A stretch of DNA of 64,000 bases, from the NCBI RefSeq assembly GCF_003429005.1, contig NZ_QVQV01000001.1, positions 248,001 to 312,000 on the forward strand, given 5' to 3'. The DNA comes from Paraburkholderia sp. DHOC27 (GTDB lineage Bacteria > Pseudomonadota > Gammaproteobacteria > Burkholderiales > Burkholderiaceae). The translations under genes and the position numbers were made by a program. Of this stretch, positions 17,326 to 24,722 are shown piece after piece; the first letter of the stretch is position 1; every line of letters begins with the position of its first letter. The notes below the pieces were generated by a model. That model was not told the DNA's origin, searched no databases, and saw only the letters and a program-made list of their open reading frames with translations.

Positions 17326-17717
17326 AAAAAGCCCTTCTCCCTGCTGGCTGGATCAAGCCCCGCGGCTATGCCAACGGTGTTGCCGCTGTCGGTACGCAAG
17401 TGTTCATCGCCGGTCAGATTGGCTGGGATGCCGAGGCGCGCTTTCACAGCTCAGATTTCGCCGCGCAAGCCATTCAGGCCTTGCGCAACGTACTCGACGT
17501 ACTGCGTGAAGCGGGCGGCCAGCCCGAGCATCTGGTGAGGATGACCTGGTACGTCACCGACAAGCGCGAATATCTCGCGGCGCTCAAGGATATCGGCCGC
17601 GCGTTTCGTGAGCTGATTGGCGACTACGACATCGCCATGAGCGCGATTCAGGTCGTGGCGCTCATCGAGGACGAAGCGAAAGTCGAGATCGAAGCCACCG
17701 CTGTGATTCCCCACTAA
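17322..17717 (+). CDS. RidA-family (YjgF/YER057c/UK114) protein
   Basis: A 131-residue RidA-superfamily protein: PRGYANGVAAVGTQVFIAGQ at the N-terminus, then MTWYVTDKREYLAALKDIG and a C-terminal VEIEATAVIPH. RidA proteins hydrolyse enamines and imines to ketones plus ammonia. The usual Arg105-type residue is not obvious (SAIQVVALIEDEAKVEIEA), placing it outside the strict RidA subgroup. It is translationally coupled to the thioesterase gene. In a 2-aminobenzoyl-CoA pathway the reduced ring carries an enamine nitrogen, so deamination by this protein is an attractive inference and supports the amino-substrate reading of the cluster. Confidence 0.8.
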   Translation: MKKALLPAGWIKPRGYANGVAAVGTQVFIAGQIGWDAEARFHSSDFAAQAIQALRNVLDVLREAGGQPEHLVRMTWYVTDKREYLAALKDIGRAFRELIGDYDIAMSAIQVVALIEDEAKVEIEATAVIPH

Positions 17718-17743
17718 GCTCGCCAAACGTTCGAGAGACCGTC

Positions 17744-19381
17744 ATGGAACCGTCAGCTCACGTCGATACTTTCGCCCGCGACAATCTTCCGCCACAGGAC
17801 CAATGGCCGGTTTTTCTGCTGGACAATCCCGATGTCGCCTACCCGGCCCGGATCAATTGCGCGACCGAGTTACTGGACCGCACCATCGCCGCCGGTCACG
17901 GCGATCGCCCGGCCATCTGGTCCGAAGTGGACGGCGCAGCACGCGCCACGACGTATAACGAGTTGCTCGCACTGGTAAATCGCAGCGCGCATGTGCTGGT
18001 GGATGAAATGGGCTTGCGGCCCGGCAATCGCGTCTTGCTGCGCGGGCCGAACACCTTGCAGATGGCCGTCGCCGCGCTCGCTTCGCTGAAGGCCGGACTG
18101 GTGCTGGTGCCCACCATGCCGCTGCTGCGCGCGAAGGAACTCAAGCAGATCATCGACAAGGCGCATATCAGCGCAGCATTGTGCGATGCGCGCCTCACCG
18201 ACGAACTGGCGCGCTGCCGTGATCCCCATGACGAGTTTTTCTGCGCGACGCTCGAACAGACCTTGCAGTTTCACGACGACGCGGCCACTTCGCTCGATAC
18301 GCTCGCCGTCAACAAGCCTTCTGTATTCGACGCCTGCGACACCGCCAGCGACGACGTCTGCCTCATCGCCTTCACGAGCGGCACGACGGGTGCGCCGAAA
18401 GGCTGCATGCATTTCCATCGCGACGTGCTGATGATGTGCGATCTGTTCCCGCGTCATGTGCTCAAGCCCACGGCCAACGACGTTTTCTGCGGAACACCGC
18501 CGCTGGCATTCACCTTCGGCCTTGGCGGCGTGCTGTGTTTTCCGCTACGCGTGGGAGCCTCGACGGTGCTGATCGAAAAGCTCACGCCCGAAACGCTGCT
18601 GCGCACCGTCGAACGTTTTCACGCGACCGTCATGTTTACGGCGCCCACGTTCTACCGGCAGATGGCGCCGCTCGTGCCGCGCTTCGACATTCGCAGTCTG
18701 AAGAAGACCGTCTCAGCGGGCGAGGCCTTGCCCGACTCCACGCGCGCGCTTTGGCGTGAGGCGACGGACATCGAGATGATCGACGGTATCGGCGGCACCG
18801 AGATGATTCATATTTTTGTTTCGGCAGCAGGCGCGGAGATTCGTCCGCACGCCATCGGCCGCGCCGTGCCCGGCTATCAGGTGCAAGCCGTGGACGACGA
18901 CATGCAGCCGGTGCCACCAGGCACGATCGGCAAACTTGCGGTGCGCGGGCCAACCGGTTGCCGTTATCTGGCCGACTCCCGGCAAATGAAGTTCGTGCTT
19001 GACGGCTGGAATCTGCCGGGTGATGCGGTCTATCTGGACGAAGACGGCTACGTGTTCTACCAGGCTCGCGCGGACGATATGATCGTCTCCGCCGGCTACA
19101 ACATCTCCGGGCCGGAAGTGGAAAGCGTGCTGATGCAGCATGCCGCAGTAGCCGAATGCGCCGTGATCGGCGTCGCCGACGAAACGCGCGGCCAGATCGT
19201 GAAGGCCTTCGTGGTGCTGAACCCAGGAGTTGCGACGGATGACAAACTAGTCGCGCAGTTGCAGGATTTCGTGAAGAATAACGTGGCACCGTACAAGTAT
19301 CCGCGCGTCATCAGCTTCATCGACACACTGCCACGCACCGAAACCGGCAAGCTCAAGCGTTTTGCGCTGCGTGACCTGTAA
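17744..19381 (+). CDS. abmG: Benzoate/2-aminobenzoate-CoA ligase
   Basis: A 545-residue adenylate-forming ligase. The phosphate-binding loop reads IAFTSGTTGAPKGC (about 207-220), followed by IDGIGGTEMIHIFVSA in the A5 region and DDMIVSAGYNISGPEVE in the hinge. The catalytic Lys lies in PRTETGKLKRF (Lys536). Its IGGTEM motif and overall length place it with benzoate-type aryl-CoA ligases, and the gene pairing with the monooxygenase/reductase makes 2-aminobenzoate the likely substrate. Salicylate or benzoate cannot be excluded from sequence alone. It activates the acid at the cost of ATP to AMP, starting the pathway. Confidence 0.85.
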   Translation: MEPSAHVDTFARDNLPPQDQWPVFLLDNPDVAYPARINCATELLDRTIAAGHGDRPAIWSEVDGAARATTYNELLALVNRSAHVLVDEMGLRPGNRVLLRGPNTLQMAVAALASLKAGLVLVPTMPLLRAKELKQIIDKAHISAALCDARLTDELARCRDPHDEFFCATLEQTLQFHDDAATSLDTLAVNKPSVFDACDTASDDVCLIAFTSGTTGAPKGCMHFHRDVLMMCDLFPRHVLKPTANDVFCGTPPLAFTFGLGGVLCFPLRVGASTVLIEKLTPETLLRTVERFHATVMFTAPTFYRQMAPLVPRFDIRSLKKTVSAGEALPDSTRALWREATDIEMIDGIGGTEMIHIFVSAAGAEIRPHAIGRAVPGYQVQAVDDDMQPVPPGTIGKLAVRGPTGCRYLADSRQMKFVLDGWNLPGDAVYLDEDGYVFYQARADDMIVSAGYNISGPEVESVLMQHAAVAECAVIGVADETRGQIVKAFVVLNPGVATDDKLVAQLQDFVKNNVAPYKYPRVISFIDTLPRTETGKLKRFALRDL

Positions 19382-19400
19382 CTTCTGCCAGGAGCCAGGC

Positions 19401-20636
19401 ATGTCCGAGTCGTTCATCGAAGTCGTCGCCCAGGATGGCGGCCGTTTCAACGCATACATTGCACGCCCCGCACAAGGATCGGGACCGGGGCTCGTGCTGT
19501 TGCAGGAAATCTTCGGCATCAACGATTACCTGAAGGGCATGGCCGATCGCTACGCCGAGGAAGGCTACGTGGTCGTAGTGCCCGATCTGTTCTGGCGCAT
19601 GAAACCAGGCATTCAGCTGGGCTACGGCGAAGCCGATATGAAACAGGCGCTCGGCTATCTCGAACGCTTCGACATTGATCGCGCTGTGGACGATATTGCC
19701 GCTACGATGGCCGCGTTACGCGCGCTGCCGGAGCAGGCCGGCAAAATCGGCGCGATTGGCTACTGTCTTGGCGGCAAGCTGGCCATGCTGAGCGCCGCAC
19801 GCACCGACGTGGATTGCGCCGTGAGCTACTACGGTGTCGGGCTCGAAGCGCTGCTCGATGAAGTACCGGCCATCCGTTGCCCGATGGTGTTTCACTTTCC
19901 CGAGCAGGACAGCTACTGTCCACCCGAAACGCGTGAACGTATCAGCGCGGCGTTGAAAACGCGGCCGCAGATCGAGCAATACGTGTACCCCGGATGCGAT
20001 CATGCATTCGCCACGCCGGGGCGTGCACACTACGACAAACCGGCCACCATGATGGCCTATTCGCGCTCGCTCGCAATGTTGCGCAAGGTGTTAGGTCCGG
20101 TGTACGACCTGAACGCGCTGTGGGAGCAGCACTGCTATTACGAGTTCGTGACTCGCGACGTGGATGCCGTCATGCCCACGATGGTCGCCGAACCGTATGT
20201 CAATCACGTTCCCACCATGACGGGCGGCGTCGGCCATGACCATCTGAAGCGCTTTTACACGCATCATTTCGTTCACTCGAATCCCGAGGACACCAAGCTG
20301 ATTCCGATTTCACGCACCATCGGCGCGGACCGCGTGGTGGACGAGTTCGTTTTCAGCTGCACGCATACGTGTGAAATCGACTGGCTGCTGCCGGGCGTCG
20401 CGCCAACCGGCAAGTACTTCGAAGTGCCGATGCTGGCCGTGGTGTGCTTTCGCGGCGACAAGCTGTACAACGAGCACATCTACTGGGACCAGGCCTCGGT
20501 GTTGGCACAAGTGGGACTGATCGACCCGAAGGGCTTGCCGGTGGCGGGCATCGAAAGCGCGCGCAAGCTGCTCGACGAGAGTTTGCCGTCGAATCAGTTG
20601 ATGGGCGCGAAGGCGGCGCGCTCGAATCCAGCCTAG
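19401..20636 (+). CDS. Dienelactone hydrolase fused to an NTF2-like domain
   Basis: A 411-residue two-domain protein. Residues 1 to about 235 are an alpha/beta-hydrolase of the dienelactone hydrolase family, with the full active site: Glu36 in QEIFG, Cys122 in GYCLGGK, Asp170 in PEQDSYC and His201 in CDHAFATPGR, almost the same numbering as the Pseudomonas enzyme. Residues from about 245 form a separate NTF2/SnoaL-like domain (LWEQHCYYEFVTRDVDAVM and HDHLKRFYTHHF). ATG 19401 follows AGGAG, 19 bp after the ligase stop, so it is last in the operon. It may hydrolyse a lactone or strained cyclic intermediate; the second domain has no known role here. Confidence 0.85.
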   Translation: MSESFIEVVAQDGGRFNAYIARPAQGSGPGLVLLQEIFGINDYLKGMADRYAEEGYVVVVPDLFWRMKPGIQLGYGEADMKQALGYLERFDIDRAVDDIAATMAALRALPEQAGKIGAIGYCLGGKLAMLSAARTDVDCAVSYYGVGLEALLDEVPAIRCPMVFHFPEQDSYCPPETRERISAALKTRPQIEQYVYPGCDHAFATPGRAHYDKPATMMAYSRSLAMLRKVLGPVYDLNALWEQHCYYEFVTRDVDAVMPTMVAEPYVNHVPTMTGGVGHDHLKRFYTHHFVHSNPEDTKLIPISRTIGADRVVDEFVFSCTHTCEIDWLLPGVAPTGKYFEVPMLAVVCFRGDKLYNEHIYWDQASVLAQVGLIDPKGLPVAGIESARKLLDESLPSNQLMGAKAARSNPA

Positions 20637-20662
20637 AGGCCGGCCTCCACGCGCGGCCTCTA
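20634..20662 (+). terminator. Hairpin at the end of the CoA-aromatic operon
   Basis: TAGAGGCCG (20634-20642, starting with the stop codon) pairs perfectly with CGGCCTCTA (20654-20662) around an 11-base loop. There is no T-run after it, so it may stabilise the 3' end or act with Rho. Confidence 0.5.
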
Positions 20663-20697
20663 TGATGTGACACTTCACAGCCACCTCTTCCTCTCTC

Positions 20698-21369
20698 ATG
20701 CTGACTGTCCATCATCTGAACAACTCCCGTTCGCAGCGCGTGCTGTGGCTGCTCGAAGAACTCGGCGTGCCGTACGAACTCAAGCGGTACGAGCGTGACC
20801 CGAAGACGATGCTGGCACCGCCTGAGTTGCGCGCGGTGCATCCGCTCGGCAAGTCGCCGGTCATCACGGATGACGGTTTGACCATCGCGGAGTCGGGCGC
20901 GATCATCGAATATCTGGTGGATCGTTATGGAGAGGGACGTTTCGCACCCGCCCCTGGCACACCGGAACGGCTGCGCTACACCTACTGGCTGCACTATGCG
21001 GAAGGCTCGGCGATGCCGCCATTGCTGCTGAAACTGGTGGCGCTGCGCATCGGCAGTGCGCCGATGCCGTTTTTCGCCAAGCCGATTGCGCGCAAGATTG
21101 CCTCGACCCTGCAGGACAGCTTCGTCGATCCGCAACTCAAGCTGCACCTCGGCTATATAAATGACGCGCTCAAGCCGACCGGCTGGTTTGTCGGCGACCA
21201 GTTCAGCGCCGCCGACATCCAGATGAGCTTCCCGCTCGAAGCCGCCACGGCACGCGGGGGCCGTAATGATCAGATTCCGGCCATCAACGGTTTCCTCGAA
21301 CGCATTCACGCCCGCCCGGCCTATCAGCGTGCGCTGGAACGCGGCGGCAAGTACGAGCTGGGGAGTTGA
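20698..21369 (+). CDS. Glutathione S-transferase
   Basis: A 223-residue cytosolic GST. The thioredoxin-like N-domain shows HHLNNSRSQRVLWLLEELG (a Ser-type active site around Ser9/Ser11), the cis-Pro segment GKSPVITDDGLTIAESGAI binding the glutathione gamma-glutamyl group, and an all-helical C-domain ending in FLERIHARPAYQRA. It is 61 bp after the aromatic operon on the same strand but beyond a hairpin, so it is probably a separate unit. Substrate unknown. Confidence 0.9.
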   Translation: MLTVHHLNNSRSQRVLWLLEELGVPYELKRYERDPKTMLAPPELRAVHPLGKSPVITDDGLTIAESGAIIEYLVDRYGEGRFAPAPGTPERLRYTYWLHYAEGSAMPPLLLKLVALRIGSAPMPFFAKPIARKIASTLQDSFVDPQLKLHLGYINDALKPTGWFVGDQFSAADIQMSFPLEAATARGGRNDQIPAINGFLERIHARPAYQRALERGGKYELGS

Positions 21370-21403
21370 GCGGCTTGGCCGGCATTTTGCGGTGTTGCGG
21401 GGC

Positions 21404-21434
21404 GCCATGCGGTAAATGCGCTTCACCGCATGGC
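21404..21434 (-). terminator. Inverted repeat at the 3' end of the ThrRS-like gene
   Basis: GCCATGCGGT (21404-21413) pairs with ACCGCATGGC (21425-21434). The right arm lies in the last codons of the minus-strand gene. It sits between convergent genes, and the T-tract is poor. Confidence 0.4.
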
Positions 21435-22670
21435 AACCGGCCCACGCCCTTCGACTCGCAAACGCTCCACACCGTCAGCCAGCGGTAACACGGCTTGCTG
21501 ACCATCGCGCGCGCGAATGCTGATCGTCCGGTCACGTTCGTCGCGTGGACCCACCGCAACGAATAGCGGCACCTGCTTTTCCCGCGCATCGACGATCTTT
21601 TTTTCGAGCCGCTCCGGCCGATCATCGAGCACGCAGCGGATTCCCGCGTCCTCTAACGCCTGCACGACCGCTTGTGCGTAACCCGCGCTCGCATCGTTGA
21701 TCGACCCCACCATCACCTGATCGGGCGCGAGCCACAAAGGCAACCAGCCCTCGTGATGTTCGAGCAGGATCGCAATGAAACGCTCCATGCTGCCGAGCAC
21801 GGCGTGATGGATCATCACCGGGCGCTCCCGTTCGTTGCGTTCGTTGACATAGTGCGCGTCCAGACGCTCGGGCAACACGAAGTCGAGTTGAATCGTGCCG
21901 CACTGCCAACTGCGCGCTCGGCTATCCAGCAGATGGAATTCGAGTTTGGGGCCGTAGAACGCGCCCTCGCCTTCCAGCACCTCGAACTCGAGCCCCGCCG
22001 CGCGCGCGGCGTTGGCCAGCGCTGCTTCCGCGCGGTCCCATATGACGTCATCGCCCGCACGCAATGCCGGGCGCGTCGCTAGCGCCACGGAAAACGCCGG
22101 AAAACCGAGGTCCGCATACACGCCGCGCAGCAAGTCGCAAAAGCGGCCTACTTCCTGGCCGATTTGCGCTTCCATGCAGAACACGTGGGCGTCGTCCTGC
22201 ACGAAAGCGCGCGTGCGTTTGAGGCCTTCCAGTGAGCCCGAAGGTTCGTCACGATGACAGGCGCCGAACTCGCTATAACGCACCGGCAATTCGCGGTACG
22301 AGCGCACGCGCTGGTTGAACACCTGCGCATGACAGGGACAACTCATGGGCTTGAGGCAGAGCGCGCGCGAGTCTGCACCGTCGTCTGGTCCGGCGTCGGG
22401 TTCGTGCGCGGCATGCCTTTCCGGGAGCGAATACATCTGCTCACCGAACTTTTCCCAATGGCCGCTACGCTCCCACAACGAGCGCACCAGCAGTTGCGGC
22501 GTGCGGATCTCGCGAAAGCCTGCGCGCCGCATGCGCTGCCGCACGAAATCCTCCAGCACGCGGTACAGTTCCCAGCCGCGCGGATGCCAGAAGACCATGC
22601 CCGGACCTTCCTCCTGTTGATGGAACAGGTCCAGTTTGTTGCCTAATACCCGGTGATCGATGTCGTTCAC
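21423..22670 (-). CDS. Truncated (editing-less) threonyl-tRNA synthetase paralogue
   Basis: About 415 residues, against about 640 for a full ThrRS. The TGS and editing domains are absent and the protein begins at the class II catalytic core (DHRVLGNKLDLFHQQEEGPG). The catalytic zinc ligands are kept: Cys111 in KPMSCPCH, His162 in QDDAHVF and His288 in VMIHHAVLGSMERF. The usual CPGH reads CPCH. The anticodon-binding domain follows (PLWLAPDQVMVG onward). I favour the GTG at 22668-22670 with GGAG 6 bases upstream; an ATG at 22733 in the same frame lacks a ribosome site. It charges tRNA-Thr, probably without Ser proofreading. A Thr-rich leader peptide and hairpin lie upstream, implying attenuation control. 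Confidence 0.88.
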   Translation of the reverse strand: MNDIDHRVLGNKLDLFHQQEEGPGMVFWHPRGWELYRVLEDFVRQRMRRAGFREIRTPQLLVRSLWERSGHWEKFGEQMYSLPERHAAHEPDAGPDDGADSRALCLKPMSCPCHAQVFNQRVRSYRELPVRYSEFGACHRDEPSGSLEGLKRTRAFVQDDAHVFCMEAQIGQEVGRFCDLLRGVYADLGFPAFSVALATRPALRAGDDVIWDRAEAALANAARAAGLEFEVLEGEGAFYGPKLEFHLLDSRARSWQCGTIQLDFVLPERLDAHYVNERNERERPVMIHHAVLGSMERFIAILLEHHEGWLPLWLAPDQVMVGSINDASAGYAQAVVQALEDAGIRCVLDDRPERLEKKIVDAREKQVPLFVAVGPRDERDRTISIRARDGQQAVLPLADGVERLRVEGRGPVAMR

Positions 22671-22752
22671 AATGCGCTCCGTTTCGATGTAAGCCACGAG
22701 GTGAGTCAAAAGCCGAGTCACGCCGGAATCCATCAACGCAGGGCCGTAAACG

Positions 22753-22787
22753 CCAAGGGCCCCGTCCGTCTCCGGCGGGGCCCTTGG
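22753..22787 (-). terminator. Attenuator hairpin upstream of the ThrRS paralogue
   Basis: CCAAGGGCCCCG (22753-22764) and CGGGGCCCTTGG (22776-22787) form a perfect 12-bp GC-rich stem. An inner CCG/CGG pair extends it to about 15 bp. On the minus strand it follows the Thr leader peptide stop by about 30 bases and precedes the GTG start by about 83. The downstream T-run is only three bases, so termination may be weak or Rho-assisted. A competing pairing (22841-22846 with 22774-22779) would break it when a ribosome stalls on the Thr codons. Confidence 0.7.
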
Positions 22788-22816
22788 GGGATGTGCAGCA
22801 GCGGTTTTGCTTTAAC

Positions 22817-22903
22817 TTAGCGCGCGCACCCCTCGGACGACCCGCCCGTGAGGGTGGTCGTCGTGGTGGTGACAGCCGCGAAGGGAAGCGAATAGAGGTC
22901 CAT
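22817..22903 (-). CDS. Threonine-rich leader peptide (attenuator)
   Basis: A 28-codon frame from ATG 22903 to TAA 22817 with six consecutive Thr codons (residues 12-17: ACC ACC ACG ACG ACC ACC) and another Thr at 19. Seven of 28 residues are Thr. The Thr codons form one arm of a stem (22856-22862 with 22836-22842), and the second arm can instead pair with the 5' side of the downstream terminator, the textbook 1:2 / 2:3 / 3:4 attenuator topology. The downstream gene is a threonyl-tRNA synthetase, so the amino acid sensed matches the enzyme. No clear ribosome site is seen. A weak TTGACG promoter at about -40 could give an almost leaderless start. Confidence 0.8.
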   Translation of the reverse strand: MDLYSLPFAAVTTTTTTLTGGSSEGCAR

Positions 22904-22942
22904 GAAGCGACAGTAATCGAATTGACGACGATCCGTCAACCT

Positions 22943-22983
22943 CGTTCGCGAACGCTGCACTGTGCTGCACCCGCGCTGCACTG
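22943..22983. promoter_or_regulatory. Repeats between the Thr leader and the ArsR-type regulator
   Basis: A perfect 12-bp palindrome CGTTCGCGAACG (22943-22954) is followed by two copies of CGCTGCACTG (22953-22962 and 22974-22983) exactly 21 bp apart, with the small palindrome GTGCTGCAC between them. Two helical turns of spacing suggests a dimer site for the divergent ArsR-type regulator, overlapping or upstream of the ThrRS leader promoter. Confidence 0.4.
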
Positions 22984-23097
22984 CGCGCATCTCCTCCGCG
23001 CCCCACGTTTCGACGCGCATCGAAACATGGGGGGCGTGCCAACGCCTATGATGGCAACATCGCGGCGCTCACGCTGCGCTGGAGTGGAGACACGACC

Positions 23098-23817
23098 ATG
23101 TGCGCACAACCCAATATTGCTTCCACCGCGTTTCTGATCGCCGATCCTGCCCGCGCCTGCATGCTTATGGCGCTGGTGGACGGTCGCGCGCTGCCCGCTG
23201 GCGAACTGGCCTACGCGGCCGGCGTCACGGCGCAAACGGCCAGCACCCATCTGGCGAAACTGCTGAGCGGCGGACTGGTTGCTGTCGAAGCACAAGGACG
23301 GCATCGCTACTACCGGCTGAGCGGATCGAACGTCGCACTGGTGCTCGAGAATCTCGCGCTGATCACGCCCGTGGCGCCGCCACGCAGCAGACCGCTCGGC
23401 GGCGAGGCGCAAACGCTGCGTTTTGCGCGGTGCTGCTACGATCATCTGGCGGGTCGACTCGGCGTGGCGATGACGCAGGCGCTGGAGCAACGCGGGCTGA
23501 TCGTCGCCGCCGCGGACAAGCGCTTCGACGTCACGCCAAAGGGCGTAGCGTGGTTCGCGCAGCTTGGCGTGGATATCGCAGCGTTGCAGGCTCGGCGCGG
23601 CGTGGCGCGTCAGTGCCTCGACTGGACCGAGCGGCAGCATCATCTGGCCGGCCCGCTCGGCATCCAATGGATGAACCTGCTGTGCGCAAATGGTTCGTTG
23701 CGGCGCGCCAAGACGACGCGCGCCGTGCAGGTCACACCCGCAGGATGGGTCTGGCTGAAGGAGCATTTAGGCATCGAAGGCCGGCTAGGAGAACTGGAAC
23801 TCGCGCAGCACGCGTGA
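23098..23817 (+). CDS. ArsR-type winged-helix regulator
   Basis: A 239-residue regulator, longer than classical ArsR proteins. The DNA-binding part is at the N-terminus (DPARACMLMALVDGRALPAGELAYAAGVTAQTASTHLAKLL, with the wing AQGRHRYYRLSG). The remaining 140 residues contain a Cys-rich stretch (FARCCYDHLAGRLG) and two similar VTPxG-W segments (VTPKGVAWF, VTPAGWVWL). No metal-binding CxC is evident, so the signal is unknown. It is divergent from the ThrRS leader and followed at 24 bp by a phosphotransferase gene, with which it may form an operon. Confidence 0.85.
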   Translation: MCAQPNIASTAFLIADPARACMLMALVDGRALPAGELAYAAGVTAQTASTHLAKLLSGGLVAVEAQGRHRYYRLSGSNVALVLENLALITPVAPPRSRPLGGEAQTLRFARCCYDHLAGRLGVAMTQALEQRGLIVAAADKRFDVTPKGVAWFAQLGVDIAALQARRGVARQCLDWTERQHHLAGPLGIQWMNLLCANGSLRRAKTTRAVQVTPAGWVWLKEHLGIEGRLGELELAQHA

Positions 23818-23841
23818 TGCGTATCGCTCAGACTTTTGCTC

Positions 23842-24648
23842 ATGTTCACCGAATACATCGTCCGCTGGGATCTGATACCCGATGGCGCACCGCTGCGCAC
23901 GCACAGTAGCCGCCTGTTGCCCGTGCGGCAACGCGACGTTCCCGCCATGCTGAAGATCGCGCAGGAGGACGAGGAACGCCAGGGTGCATCATTGATGGTC
24001 TGGTGGAATGGCGAAGGCGCCGCGCGCGTACTCGCGCACGATGGCGATGCGCTGTTGCTGGAACGCGCGGAAAGCAGCCACTCGCTGATACAGATGGTCC
24101 ACGACGGCCACGATGACGACGCCACGCGGATTCTCTGCGCCGCTGCGGAAAAACTTCATGCGCCGCGTGCGCAGACTCGACCGGAGCTGGTGCCGTTGGC
24201 ACGCTGGTTTCGCAGCCTCTGGAGCGCGTCTCAACAGCACGGCGGCCTGCTCGCCCAGTGCGCACACGCCGCGCGCGAATTGCTCGACTCGCCGCGTGAC
24301 AGCGTCGTGCTGCACGGCGACATTCATCATGGCAATGTGCTGGACTTCGGTGCACGCGGGTGGCTTGCGATCGACCCGAAAGGTCTTTACGGAGAACGTG
24401 GTTTCGATTACGCCAATATATTCTGCAATCCTGATCGTGCTAGCGCCATCGTAGCCGGGCGCTTCGAACAACGCTTGACTTGCGTGCTGGAAGAAACGGG
24501 AATGGAGAGAACACGGTTGCTGCAGTGGGTTCTCGCGTGGTCGGGATTATCGGCCGCGTGGATCATCGAAGCGGGCGAGCAGCCCGAGGTAGACATCGAC
24601 GTCGCGCAATGGGCGCTTGCAGCGCTATCCACGGCGAAATCCACGTGA
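23842..24648 (+). CDS. Aminoglycoside/hydroxyurea phosphotransferase-like kinase
   Basis: A 268-residue protein of the APH(6)/hydroxyurea kinase family. VVLHGDIHHGNVLDFG holds the catalytic Asp and metal-binding Asn, and WLAIDPKGLYGERGFDYANIF carries the DPKG-type metal Asp. The N-lobe is short. ATG 23842 is chosen over the TTG two codons earlier. Such kinases phosphorylate streptomycin or related hydroxyl groups. A chromosomal copy with a regulator in front could be intrinsic resistance or a housekeeping small-molecule kinase. No mobile element is adjacent. Confidence 0.8.
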   Translation: MFTEYIVRWDLIPDGAPLRTHSSRLLPVRQRDVPAMLKIAQEDEERQGASLMVWWNGEGAARVLAHDGDALLLERAESSHSLIQMVHDGHDDDATRILCAAAEKLHAPRAQTRPELVPLARWFRSLWSASQQHGGLLAQCAHAARELLDSPRDSVVLHGDIHHGNVLDFGARGWLAIDPKGLYGERGFDYANIFCNPDRASAIVAGRFEQRLTCVLEETGMERTRLLQWVLAWSGLSAAWIIEAGEQPEVDIDVAQWALAALSTAKST

Positions 24649-24722
24649 AGCTGTGATCGACTCGCGCGACGCACTCACACGCACTCAACGCGTCGCGCGA
24701 AGTCTTGGGATGAACTGATGCG

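Noticed and set aside
22671-22816. T-box riboswitch instead of a peptide attenuator for the ThrRS gene
   Set aside because: T-boxes are mainly in Firmicutes and Actinobacteria, no T-box core sequence was seen, and a Thr-rich frame with alternative stems explains the region better.
22948-24025. Long antisense frames over the ArsR regulator and kinase
   Set aside because: They are complementary to well-supported coding regions and contain no domain signatures.
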